In this document: one piece after another, positions 42,134 through 49,987 of the stretch | Position numbering within the stretch: the first letter of the stretch is position 1 | Layout: every line of letters begins with the position of its first letter | NCBI RefSeq assembly: GCF_016890225.1 | Contig: NZ_JAFELM010000034.1 | Location: 1-64,000 of the forward strand | Origin: Bacillus suaedaesalsae | Lineage (GTDB): Bacteria > Bacillota > Bacilli > Bacillales > SA4 | DNA length: 64,000 nucleotides | Reading direction: 5' to 3' | Program-made: the position numbers and the translations under genes | The notes under the pieces: generated by a model | Databases searched by the model: none | The model's input: only the letters and a program-made list of their open reading frames with translations | What the model was told of the DNA's origin: nothing

Positions 42134-43059
42134 AAGTAAATGTTCTGATTGTTGGTGGTGGTCCAGCGGGAATTTCAGCATCTATTTGGTGTAAACGGCT
42201 AGATATATCACACTTACTTATCGAAAAAGATTCACAGCTTGGTGGTCAACTTTCACAAATTAAAAATAAAATTATGGATTATCCAGGCTTTTATGGTTTA
42301 ACAGGTAGTGAACTATTAGAGCACTTTTTTACTCACTTGAATGATATTAAGAGCAACTATTTGTGCAATACCGAAATCAAAATTTTTGATATCGAGAAAA
42401 AGCATATGACGATTATGACTAAAGGTGGAGAGATTCAAGTTCAATTTGATTACGTTATATTTGCAACTGGTGCTAGCCTTAGAACTCTAGGTGTCCCCGG
42501 TGAAGAAGAAATGGTAAAGAGAGGGGAAGTTTACTCTGCGTCAAAAGATCACCACTTGTTTGTAAATAAAAAAGTAGCGATCATCGGTGGAGGAGACAGA
42601 GCGTTTGAAGGAGCGTTATTGTTAGCAAATGCTGGTGCATATGTAACGTTAATACATCGTTCAACGATGTTTCGGGCAAGAAAGGAATATATTGTCCCAG
42701 TTCAAGAACATCCTCGGATTTCCTTATTGGTAAACACTGAGGTTCTCAAAATCAGTGGAGAGAATGAAACGAGAGGGATCATTGTTCAATCAAAAGGAAG
42801 TAATCCTTATCAACTAGATACAGATGCTGTTTTAGTCAGGGTTGGTATTCAACCGAATAGTGAACAAATAAAAGGAATTGTTTTAACTAATCGAGAAGGC
42901 TATGTTATTACCGATGAATATGGAAAGACAAGCCATGACAATATATATGCAATTGGTGATCTATGTAACAAGCCGGAGTATACAAGTATTTCAACATCTG
43001 TAGGTCAAGGGATGGTAACAACAAAGAATATTTCTCTTCTATTAGAAAAACAAGTTTAA
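42130..43059 (+). CDS. Thioredoxin-reductase-like FAD/NAD(P) oxidoreductase without CxxC
   Basis: This 309-aa low-molecular-weight TrxB-like flavoprotein has FAD site VLIVGGGPAGISASIWCKR, NAD(P) site KVAIIGGGDRAFEGALLLAN and the end motif IYAIGDLCNKPEYTSIST. In TrxB the redox-active CATC precedes the NADPH domain; the aligned position reads SASK in GEVYSASKDHHLF, so both Cys are gone. It cannot work as a thioredoxin reductase. Ferredoxin/flavodoxin-type reduction or another NAD(P)H oxidase role is possible. GTG 42130 follows GGGGA; overlap GTGA with the upstream stop implies coupling. Confidence 0.85.
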   Translation: MKVNVLIVGGGPAGISASIWCKRLDISHLLIEKDSQLGGQLSQIKNKIMDYPGFYGLTGSELLEHFFTHLNDIKSNYLCNTEIKIFDIEKKHMTIMTKGGEIQVQFDYVIFATGASLRTLGVPGEEEMVKRGEVYSASKDHHLFVNKKVAIIGGGDRAFEGALLLANAGAYVTLIHRSTMFRARKEYIVPVQEHPRISLLVNTEVLKISGENETRGIIVQSKGSNPYQLDTDAVLVRVGIQPNSEQIKGIVLTNREGYVITDEYGKTSHDNIYAIGDLCNKPEYTSISTSVGQGMVTTKNISLLLEKQV

Positions 43060-43097
43060 CGACATACTAAACATATCATTATAGAGGAGGGATTTTC

Positions 43098-43268
43098 ATG
43101 AGTGACAACAAGAATAAATCAACGTTAGACGATGCTAGAACTGCGAGTATCGTTGGGGCAAGAGAAGACATCATTCATGTGAGTGAATATGCAGAAGGTT
43201 ATGATTTACGTGCTCATGCAGCATTAGATGGCATTAAACAAAAAGTAGATGAGAATGGTAACACATAA
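43098..43268 (+). CDS. Small hydrophilic protein, 56 aa, unknown
   Basis: A 56-residue protein beginning MSDNKNKSTLDDARTASIVG, then EDIIHVSEYAEGYDLRAHAA, with no membrane segment. Strong SD GAGGAGGG before ATG 43098 and a terminator immediately after the stop. I do not recognise the family with certainty. Confidence 0.68.
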   Translation: MSDNKNKSTLDDARTASIVGAREDIIHVSEYAEGYDLRAHAALDGIKQKVDENGNT

Positions 43269-43271
43269 ACA

Positions 43272-43296
43272 AAAGCGAGCAATTGCTCGCTTTTTC
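43272..43296 (+). terminator. Intrinsic terminator of the 56-aa gene
   Basis: AAAGCGAGC/GCTCGCTTT stem with AATT loop and T-run. Confidence 0.85.
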
Positions 43297-43307
43297 ATAT
43301 GGAATTC

Positions 43308-43481
43308 CTATCTTCGATGTTCAACTAGGTCAATCGTTCCTAGAACGACATGTGCTAATCCAAAGCCAACGATTGTGTTTGAAAGCATTGGACTTACGTT
43401 CCGATTTTGTTTAAGTGCAAAACCTGTTGCAGTAACCGCAGTACCTAAGACAGTTGGAATTAAACCTTCTCGAACATTCAT
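43308..43481 (-). CDS. Small membrane protein, 57 aa, unknown
   Basis: A 57-residue protein: MNVREGLIPTVLGTAVTATG (hydrophobic) then NTIVGFGLAHVVLGTIDLVE. It reads as two short hydrophobic helices around a polar centre (KQNRNVSPM). GGAGGG before ATG 43481 decides the start. It resembles a small Bacillus protein family often mislabelled in annotations. No function proposed. Confidence 0.68.
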   Translation of the reverse strand: MNVREGLIPTVLGTAVTATGFALKQNRNVSPMLSNTIVGFGLAHVVLGTIDLVEHRR

Positions 43482-43604
43482 GTAAGTCCCTCCTAGTAGG
43501 TGATGGAATTCTTCTTTAGCATATCCAACCACTAGTAGCCTAAAGCAGGATTTTGTATGAAAAAAGGAGAAATAATGTAAATAAAGATTAGGAGGACTTC
43601 CCGA

Positions 43605-43991
43605 ATGAAAACAGAAAACACATTAATTGAAACACTTGGAATTAAGATTACGGAAATAAAAGAAGGCAGAGTAGTCGCAACAATGCCAGTTGACGGAAGG
43701 ACACATCAACCGTTTGGAGTACTTCACGGAGGAGCGTCTGTTGCATTAGCGGAAACAGTAGCAAGCTTCGGTTCTTATTACTTAGTTGATCAAGAAACAG
43801 AAAGCTGTGCCGGACTAGAAATTAATGCAAACCATATAAAAGCAAAACGCGAAGGAACAGTCACTGCCATTGCAACAATTTTACATAAAGGACGTACGAC
43901 AATGGTATGGGATATAAAAATTGTCGATGAAGAACAAAATCTTATTTGTATCTCAAGGTGTACAGTAGCTGTTATTAAACTGAAAAAATAA
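43605..43991 (+). CDS. Hotdog thioesterase (PaaI / YuxO type)
   Basis: This 128-aa hotdog-fold thioesterase of the PaaI/MenI group has the active-site helix GVLHGGASVALAETVASFGS and the acyl-binding strand GLEINANHIKAKREG. B. subtilis YuxO is the DHNA-CoA hydrolase of menaquinone synthesis, and this is a good candidate orthologue, but other acyl-CoA substrates are possible. SD AGGAGGACTTCCCGA before ATG 43605. Confidence 0.82.
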   Translation: MKTENTLIETLGIKITEIKEGRVVATMPVDGRTHQPFGVLHGGASVALAETVASFGSYYLVDQETESCAGLEINANHIKAKREGTVTAIATILHKGRTTMVWDIKIVDEEQNLICISRCTVAVIKLKK

Positions 43992-44017
43992 CTGGAGGAT
44001 TTACCTCCAGTTATTTT
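43987..44017. terminator. Bidirectional terminator thioesterase/MFS
   Basis: Perfect 12-bp stem AATAACTGGAGG/CCTCCAGTTATT between convergent genes. Confidence 0.88.
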
Positions 44018-45237
44018 TATGCCGTAAGGGACTCACGTTTATCGTTAGGAGCTTTTTTCATAATTGTCCATAATAGGAGGGCTGCCACAATAAACAATAA
44101 GCCAGTAATTAAAAATACACTAGATATTCCAAACAAACTAGCTAATATACCACCTAGTGAAGGACCAATGACATTACCAAGAAAACGGAAGCTCACATTA
44201 TATCCGAGTACTTCACCTTGCATCGCTTGTGGTGCTTGCATTCGAATAAATGCAGTCATACAAGGAATAATGCCTCCAAGAGACATTCCTAGGAAGAAAC
44301 GTAAGATAACCAGCTGCCAAAGTGATGACACGAAGGCCTGTGGAATAAAGAAAGTAGCCGATAAAACAAGTAATAATAGAACGACTTTTTCATAACCAAT
44401 TCTATCTCCGAGGTTTCCCCAACGTCTTGTAGCCAGTAAATTTCCCAGTCCTGTAACTGAAAACGCTAAACCAGATAATAATGCAACAGTTGTCCCAGCA
44501 TTTAATTCCTTTACGTAAAGAGCGAGAATCGGCTGAATGCTAAAATTTGCGGTTTGAATTAGAAAGGATAATACCATTGACATGATTAATAACGGTGAAC
44601 TCATAATTTGGGAGAAAACATCTTTTCGTGTGAACGTCTTTTTTAGTTGAATGGCTGTTTTCTTTTCTTCCTTCACAAATAGGGTAACGAGAAGAGCTGC
44701 ACCGGCAATAAAAAGGGAAGTAACAATAAAGGTATACTCAAAACCAACAACATCAACGATTAACCCACCAATTAATGGACCTAACAATCCACCAGAAACG
44801 GTACCTGTTTGAAGTGTTGCGAGTGTTTTACCGACAGTTTCCTTAGGTGTTTGTGAAGAAATAAAGGCAATTGAAGTGGGGATAAAGCCTGTTACAATTC
44901 CCATAAACATACGTAAGAAAAATAATTGCTCTACGCTTTGTGCAAATCCCATTAAAAAGATGCTAATAGAGATTCCAAAACCGGTAATCATTAAGATCTT
45001 CTTATAACCATAACGGTCACTAATTCTCCCCCAAATCGGTGAGAAGAAGAGGGCTGTTAAAAACGTAATGCTAAATACAAATCCAGACCAACGTTGAACA
45101 AAATCACTTGAAAAGTTACCAAAAGTCTCAATGTAAATAGATAAAAAGGGAAGGATCATTGTGGCACTTGCTGCGACAAAGAAGTTAGCAGTCCACATAA
45201 TCATAAGATTTTTCTTTAACAGTTGAATGATACACAC
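44017..45237 (-). CDS. MFS multidrug-type efflux transporter (YuxJ-like)
   Basis: This 406-aa protein has 12 TM segments of the MFS DHA1 type. The A-like motif is GRISDRYGYKKILMITGFG, and a repeat of it, GNLGDRIGYEKVV, marks the second half. Motif C-like GTVSGGLLGPLIGGLI points to an exporter. The start is unclear: GTG 45237 lies inside the AAGGTG SD, and in-frame ATT 45228, CTG 45222 or ATG 45204 could also serve. Next to kapB, where B. subtilis carries yuxJ. Confidence 0.82.
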   Translation of the reverse strand: MCIIQLLKKNLMIMWTANFFVAASATMILPFLSIYIETFGNFSSDFVQRWSGFVFSITFLTALFFSPIWGRISDRYGYKKILMITGFGISISIFLMGFAQSVEQLFFLRMFMGIVTGFIPTSIAFISSQTPKETVGKTLATLQTGTVSGGLLGPLIGGLIVDVVGFEYTFIVTSLFIAGAALLVTLFVKEEKKTAIQLKKTFTRKDVFSQIMSSPLLIMSMVLSFLIQTANFSIQPILALYVKELNAGTTVALLSGLAFSVTGLGNLLATRRWGNLGDRIGYEKVVLLLLVLSATFFIPQAFVSSLWQLVILRFFLGMSLGGIIPCMTAFIRMQAPQAMQGEVLGYNVSFRFLGNVIGPSLGGILASLFGISSVFLITGLLFIVAALLLWTIMKKAPNDKRESLTA

Positions 45238-45377
45238 CTTCTGTCTAAATTATTTCGCCTTACTAAATTTTAGTAAACCTCAATAATTATATCAAGTCTT
45301 TTGCTCTCTATATTCTGTCCAGAAAATAAAAAAACACCTTTTAAGCAAGGTGTACGAATAAAGTATAATACATGAGA

Positions 45378-45761
45378 TTATAGCTTATATTCCTTTTCCA
45401 AGGTTTCAACTTTCTCCAAGCATAGAGTTGCCCATTCAGATTGTTCACTATCTAAATCGCAACGTAGTTTACGAAGTGAATCTGTTAAAGATATTTTATA
45501 ATTAGGAATTTCACCTTCATATGGTTTTACCATACCTTTTAAAATGTTCGTTTGCTCATGTTCTGCGAGAGCCTTCCGTTCATGAAAAAATCCCATACCC
45601 ACTTGCTTCGGATTATGAAGGTCTCCTTGAGCTGGGTGTTTTAGCACAGCTTTCACCTTCACGAGATAATGTTCAGGTCGAACGTTTGTGATTTCTCCAA
45701 TATATACTCCTGTTTTATACGGTGCTCTGACAATGTCACCAATTTGTAATGACTCTGACAT
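45378..45761 (-). CDS. kapB: KapB, kinase-associated protein B
   Basis: This 127-aa KapB protein is required for KinB activity in the sporulation phosphorelay of B. subtilis. Recognisable parts: QIGDIVRAPYKTGVYIGEI, VLKHPAQGDLHNPKQVGMGF and FHERKALAEHEQ. Despite the family name kinase-associated lipoprotein, no lipobox is present here. SD GGGAAGGATG before ATG 45761. Confidence 0.92.
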   Translation of the reverse strand: MSESLQIGDIVRAPYKTGVYIGEITNVRPEHYLVKVKAVLKHPAQGDLHNPKQVGMGFFHERKALAEHEQTNILKGMVKPYEGEIPNYKISLTDSLRKLRCDLDSEQSEWATLCLEKVETLEKEYKL

Positions 45762-45863
45762 AACATTTCATCCTTCCCTCATTGATTCATTCTACTCTTC
45801 ATAGTACCATAAGGGACAAGAAGTCAAAATTTTTGAGTACTTTTGTTAGGAGTGTAAACAGTA

Positions 45864-46604
45864 ATGAAATTAAAACTAAATGTTATCGCACTACTATTCG
45901 TTTTACTTTTAAGTGCTTGTGGAACAGGAAATGATGAAACCTCAGGTACAAAGGAAGAAAAGGACGAGCCAGTGGAAGAATCATTAGACGAAACTAAAGA
46001 AACCATTGATGTTGAAGCACTTCGTCAACTATCAGATGAAAAAAGTGAAGATTACCCTACAGTTGAGCTTGTAACTTCTATGGGTTCAATCACTATTGAG
46101 TTATACCCAGATGTAGCACCGAAGGCAGTAGAGAACTTTATAACTCATGGTAAAGAGGGTTATTACGAAGGAGTTACCTTTCACCGCATTTTAAAAGACT
46201 TTATGATTCAAGGTGGAGATCCTGATGGAACAGGAATGGGTGGAGAAAGTATTTACGGCAGTGATTTTGAAGATGAATTTTCACCTAAGGTTATGCACTT
46301 TAGAGGAGCATTAGCGATGGCAAATTCAGGAGCAAATACGAACGGAAGTCAATTTTTTATCGTTCAAAATCCAACGATTGATGAAAACCTTCAAGCTCAA
46401 ATGAAGGAAGCTCAATTCCCAGAAGAGCTTATAAAGGCGTATGCTGAACAGGGTGGAACACCATGGTTAGATTTTAAGCATACTGTATTTGGTCAAGTCA
46501 TAGAAGGTATGAACGTTGTTGACCAAATAGCAGCTGTTGAAGTGGATGCCCAAGGTAAGCCAAAACAGCCAGTAACGATTGAAAAGGTTAATGTGAAGGA
46601 GTAA
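45864..46604 (+). CDS. Cyclophilin-type peptidyl-prolyl isomerase, lipoprotein
   Basis: This 246-aa lipoprotein has a signal peptide and lipobox LLLSACG (Cys19), then an acidic linker (about 20-65) and a cyclophilin domain (about 68-244). Active-site residues are in [31 protein letters not shown] and [16 protein letters not shown]. It would help fold exported proteins at the outer face of the membrane. SD TAGGAGTG before ATG 45864. A small membrane-protein gene follows 5 nt later. Confidence 0.92.
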   Translation: MKLKLNVIALLFVLLLSACGTGNDETSGTKEEKDEPVEESLDETKETIDVEALRQLSDEKSEDYPTVELVTSMGSITIELYPDVAPKAVENFITHGKEGYYEGVTFHRILKDFMIQGGDPDGTGMGGESIYGSDFEDEFSPKVMHFRGALAMANSGANTNGSQFFIVQNPTIDENLQAQMKEAQFPEELIKAYAEQGGTPWLDFKHTVFGQVIEGMNVVDQIAAVEVDAQGKPKQPVTIEKVNVKE

Positions 46605-46609
46605 CAACT

Positions 46610-46816
46610 ATGTTAATAGCACCTCAAGTGTTTGGGTTATTTTTATATTTTCCTGAAGATAAATCTGAGTATATTCCAGCAGCTTTCTCTTTTTTAATTT
46701 TTATGATGTTGGCTGTTCTTGTGTTTCGATTAATTATTAAAGCATCGAAGAAAGAATTAGAAAAGGCAAAAGAAGTAGAAGAGAAAATGAGAAAGTACAA
46801 TGAAGAGAACAAATAA
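46610..46816 (+). CDS. Small membrane protein with coiled-coil tail, 68 aa
   Basis: A 68-residue protein. TM segment AAFSFLIFMMLAVLVFRLII (about 25-44) is followed by a charged helix (KKELEKAKEVEEKMRKYNEE) likely to form a coiled coil. AAGGAG precedes ATG 46610, which starts 5 nt after the cyclophilin stop, so the two are co-transcribed. Unknown family. Confidence 0.72.
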   Translation: MLIAPQVFGLFLYFPEDKSEYIPAAFSFLIFMMLAVLVFRLIIKASKKELEKAKEVEEKMRKYNEENK

Positions 46817-46844
46817 CCGGGGTTGACCTCGGTTATTTTTTTGT
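46812..46844 (+). terminator. Intrinsic terminator of the cyclophilin operon
   Basis: AATAACCGGGGT/ACCTCGGTTATT stem (one mismatch) with a 2-nt loop and a T-run. Confidence 0.82.
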
Positions 46845-46946
46845 CTTGTTTAGGTAATTGCTCCAATAAAAGGGTAATAGTTGTCGTTTAATCAATTTGA
46901 GATTTGGTTAAGCTACGAGATATGAGACTTTTAGAGGAGGATTTGC

Positions 46947-47531
46947 ATGAAAAGGTTGCTATTGTTGTCACTTCTGCTTCTCATGAGTGGATGCGGAGAG
47001 TATACACCAACTAAAATCATGATTGATATTAAAAATCCAGATGGCGATACAATGGGGACGGCAACGCTTCAAGAAAAGGCAACAGGTTTAAGTGTTGGAT
47101 TAGACTTGAAGGGGTTAGAACCGGGTCCACATGCAATTCATTTTCACCAAACAGGAAAATGCGAGCCACCTGACTATGAATCTGCAGGGGAACATTATAA
47201 TCCAGAAGACAAAGACCATGGCTTATTAAATCCAGAAGGTTCTCACGCAGGTGACTTACCGAATATAATTGCAGAGTCAGATGGTACCGTTTTAGTTGAG
47301 CTAATGGCGCCAGGTGTTACACTTAAAGAAGGAAAGACTTCATTATTTATTAAAGAAGGTACTTCACTAGTTATTCACGAAAAGGCTGACGACGGTATGA
47401 GTCAACCAGCAGGAAACGGTGGAAAACGAATCGCTTGCGGTGTGATCAGTCTTGAAGAGCAAATGAATAAAGATAAGAAAAAAGAAAAAGTTGTAGATAT
47501 TGATCAGCGCAAGAAAGAGGAAGGGAAATAG
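46947..47531 (+). CDS. Cu/Zn superoxide dismutase, lipoprotein
   Basis: This 194-aa SodC/YojM-type protein has lipobox LLLMSGCG (Cys16). The complete metal set can be traced: Cu His pair in AIHFHQTGKC, bridging His in SAGEHYNP, Zn His and Asp in DHGLLNPEGSHAGDLPNI, fourth Cu His in SLVIHEKADD, and the active-site Arg in GKRIACGVI. From memory, B. subtilis YojM is degenerate in Cu ligands, so this copy looks more complete. A very charged C-tail (KDKKKEKVVDIDQRKKEEGK) follows. AGAGGAGG before ATG 46947. Confidence 0.9.
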   Translation: MKRLLLLSLLLLMSGCGEYTPTKIMIDIKNPDGDTMGTATLQEKATGLSVGLDLKGLEPGPHAIHFHQTGKCEPPDYESAGEHYNPEDKDHGLLNPEGSHAGDLPNIIAESDGTVLVELMAPGVTLKEGKTSLFIKEGTSLVIHEKADDGMSQPAGNGGKRIACGVISLEEQMNKDKKKEKVVDIDQRKKEEGK

Positions 47532-47880
47532 AGGCAGGTCCAAAAGTATTTTCGGCGAAGAAAAATCCGAACAATCATCTCAAATTCGTTTATAGGATTT
47601 GAATGAGTTCGGATTTATTTATTTATTTATTTGTTTTGTTAGAGACTACGTTTTGTTTTAAGTATGTTCTAGCTGTTAATTGGAGTGCAAGACGAAGACT
47701 CCTGCGGGAGAAGCGAGTTAGGTGAGACCCCGCAGGGAGGAACGACAGAGGAGGCTCACCAACCGCCCGCGGAAAGCGAAGTCTTGCGCGGAAATTAACA
47801 GCTGTATTAAAAGCCTATCTAATTTGAAATCGTTCGTCTTTAAAGTATCGTGATTTAGTTTTGTCCTAGCCTCTTTTTTG
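47532..47880. repeat. Nested inverted-repeat element containing repeat copy R3
   Basis: Outer arms GAGGCAGGTCCAAAA (47532-47546) and TTTTGTCCTAGCCTC (about 47860-47874) pair imperfectly. Inside, AATCCGAAC (47567-47575) pairs with GTTCGGATT (47610-47618), then the core R3 follows. The architecture parallels that around R1. Also serves as a likely terminator of the SOD gene. Confidence 0.65.
47676..47810 (-). repeat. Dispersed GC-rich palindromic repeat, copy R3
   Basis: Minus-orientation copy with GACTCCTGCGGGAG, GGTGAGACCCCGCAGG, GAGGAGGCTCACC and CCGCGGAAAGCGAAGTC. Outermost arms AGCTGTTAATT/AATTAACAGCT (47671-47681 and 47793-47803) are perfectly complementary. Confidence 0.85.
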
Positions 47881-48032
47881 AATTGCGTATTTATTATAAT
47901 TCCTAGACGTTTCCTTTAAATCCCTTCAGAATAGCAATATTTCCTACAAATCAAATTCCACTTGTCAGTTTGTGTGTTTCCTATAAAATAAGATTATAGT
48001 GAAAATTAGAAGTATAATAGGTGATAACAATA

Positions 48033-48293
48033 ATGAATACATTAAATATTAAATTGTACGATTTTTTACTAGAATGGGACCCATTCGGGATCGGTGCAGA
48101 TAATTATGACCCTGAGTTTGCAGATATTATTGGAGCAGTCAACTTTCTTGATCATGAAGAAGAGCTAGCGAAAAAAATCCAAGGTATTTTTGAATTCTCG
48201 TTTGAGCGTACATTATCAATGGACCTTTGCTTAGAAAAAGCAAAACAACTACTACAGATTAAAGATGAAGACGACTCGTGCATGATCAATTAG
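48033..48293 (+). CDS. yugE: YugE family protein (DUF1871)
   Basis: This 86-aa DUF1871 protein contains KLYDFLLEWDPFGIGADNYD and KKIQGIFEFSFERTLSMDLC, as in B. subtilis YugE. Soluble, function unknown. ATG 48033 lies 7-8 nt after AGGTGAT; GTG 48021 is within that SD. It converges on yugF, the B. subtilis neighbour. Confidence 0.85.
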   Translation: MNTLNIKLYDFLLEWDPFGIGADNYDPEFADIIGAVNFLDHEEELAKKIQGIFEFSFERTLSMDLCLEKAKQLLQIKDEDDSCMIN

Positions 48294-48377
48294 GGATGTC
48301 TTTGCATAGGGCGAGCAAAACGTTTACGAATTGAGCCTTATTTAAAAACAACTGGAGTGTTCACTTTCTCCAGTTAT

Positions 48378-49208
48378 TTATATAAATTGCAATATTTGTT
48401 CTTTAATATGATGAGGTCTTTCTTCCGGGAGTAAATGCCCGGTTTTTTCGAGCGTAATTAACTCGGAATACTTGAGATCACGATGCAATCGTTCACCAAC
48501 TGATAGAGGAACCACTTTATCCTCACGTCCCCAAATAAGAAGGATTTTTGTATCAATGGACTGAAGTTCGTTAGCAGGTAAATCTCCTTCACGATGTCGT
48601 ATGAATCTCGTCATTGCTGTGAAAATTTCATCATTGTAAAACGGTTCTTCATATCCTGTCTTCATTTCATCATCAATCATCGAATGATCATACACCACGT
48701 TTATTAAGCTATGCATGACGCCTTGTTTTGCCAATTTCCTCTTTAACACGAGCGAGAAAAATGGAATATAGGAAGATAAGATAAGCGCCTGTTTGGCACG
48801 TTCTAAATATCCAGAACTACATAACAATACCATCCTACGAACTAAATCAGGTCGCAACTTAGCGATGTTTAAGGAAATTTGTCCACCCATCGAATGCCCG
48901 ACAAGAATAATTTCCTTAATATCAAGGATCGAGAGAAGCTCAATTACAACGCTTGCTAAATTTTGATAGGAATAAATAAAATCTTTTGATTTTCCACTTT
49001 TACCAAAGGGAGGGAGATCTACAGCAACCACGCGATACTCCTTTGCCAAAAGAGGTACGAGTCTTCTGAAGCTAAAGGTTGATGAAAGGAAACCATGTAT
49101 TAACACAATGGTAGGCTTCAAATTACTTGCTTCCTTATGATACAACTCGTAATGGATTGGTATCCCTTGAATGGTAATGGTGAATTCGTTGTTCTTTTCG
49201 AATGTCAT
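48378..49208 (-). CDS. yugF: YugF, alpha/beta hydrolase
   Basis: This 276-aa alpha/beta-hydrolase fold enzyme has nucleophile elbow LVGHSMGGQISL (Ser), an oxyanion region VLIHGFLSSTFSF, acid Asp in WGREDKVVPL and catalytic His in EKTGHLLPEERPH. Substrate unknown (esterase/lipase or haloperoxidase-type). GGAGTGAAGAGCG before ATG 49208. Confidence 0.9.
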   Translation of the reverse strand: MTFEKNNEFTITIQGIPIHYELYHKEASNLKPTIVLIHGFLSSTFSFRRLVPLLAKEYRVVAVDLPPFGKSGKSKDFIYSYQNLASVVIELLSILDIKEIILVGHSMGGQISLNIAKLRPDLVRRMVLLCSSGYLERAKQALILSSYIPFFSLVLKRKLAKQGVMHSLINVVYDHSMIDDEMKTGYEEPFYNDEIFTAMTRFIRHREGDLPANELQSIDTKILLIWGREDKVVPLSVGERLHRDLKYSELITLEKTGHLLPEERPHHIKEQILQFI

Positions 49209-49379
49209 CGCTCTTCACTCCAACCATTATTTACGTATTATCATACCCAAAAAGTTCAATTTTGTTCATAAAAAAATGGACAAGTTTACACTTGTCCTAA
49301 AAAGGGGGAATACTAGAAAGCCTTATATGTATACTATTTCCATATTTTTTATCGTGTAAACATTTTTTTTATTATTTTT

Positions 49380-49409
49380 TGAAACAATTGTAACGATTGC
49401 TTCGTTTCA
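49380..49409 (+). promoter_or_regulatory. ECF-type promoter candidate of the sigma factor gene
   Basis: TGAAAC (49380-49385), 17 nt, CGT (49403-49405); with a 16-nt spacer the -10 reads TCGT. TGAAAC is also the perfect inverted partner of GTTTCA (49404-49409). It lies 30 nt before the sigma start and fits autoregulation, which is usual for ECF sigma factors. Confidence 0.55.
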
Positions 49410-49435
49410 TAAGCAAGAGAAAGGGGTTGACGGGC

Positions 49436-49987
49436 GTGGAGGAAGAATTAATAAGGAAAGCACAGCAAGGAAACACTGCAAGTTTTCAGCAACTAGTTGA
49501 ACAATACTATCCTGTCGTTGAACGGTTTGCCTATCAATTAGGAAACCGCAGGGATGAAATAGATGATATTACGCAAGAAGTATTTATCCGAGTCTATCGA
49601 TTTTTAGATCAGTTCTCAAAGGCGAAATTCTCAACATGGCTGTATAAAATTACGTTAAATGTAACGCGAGACATGGCACGGAAAAAGGTACAAAACGAAA
49701 GAAAGCTATTTAAGATTCAGTTAGAACGCGAAGTATATCCAGAAGTAGAAGCTTCTATTTTGCAAAGTGAAGAAGACCGAATCCTACACATTAGCATACA
49801 ACGATTGAATGAGAAATACAGTGTGCCGATTATCCTCTACTACTTTCATGATAAAAAGTATGACGAAATCGCAGAGATACTATCCATTAGCTTATCTTCA
49901 GTAAAAACGAGATTGTTAAGAGGAAAGTCGATGTTAAAACAAATCATGGAAGAGGAAGAAAGAAAGGGGGGCAATGGGAATGGATAA
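49436..49987 (+). CDS. ECF-family RNA polymerase sigma factor
   Basis: This 183-aa ECF sigma factor has region 2 with RFAYQLGNRRDEIDDITQEV and FIRVYRFLDQF, linker, and region 4 with KKYDEIAEILSISLSSVKTR. GTG 49436 is chosen: AAAGGGG lies 9 nt upstream, and the in-frame TTG at 49397 lies in the promoter. The downstream gene overlaps by 8 bp and encodes a one-TM protein typical of an anti-sigma factor. I cannot match it confidently to one of the B. subtilis SigM/V/W/X/Y set. Confidence 0.9.
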   Translation: MEEELIRKAQQGNTASFQQLVEQYYPVVERFAYQLGNRRDEIDDITQEVFIRVYRFLDQFSKAKFSTWLYKITLNVTRDMARKKVQNERKLFKIQLEREVYPEVEASILQSEEDRILHISIQRLNEKYSVPIILYYFHDKKYDEIAEILSISLSSVKTRLLRGKSMLKQIMEEEERKGGNGNG

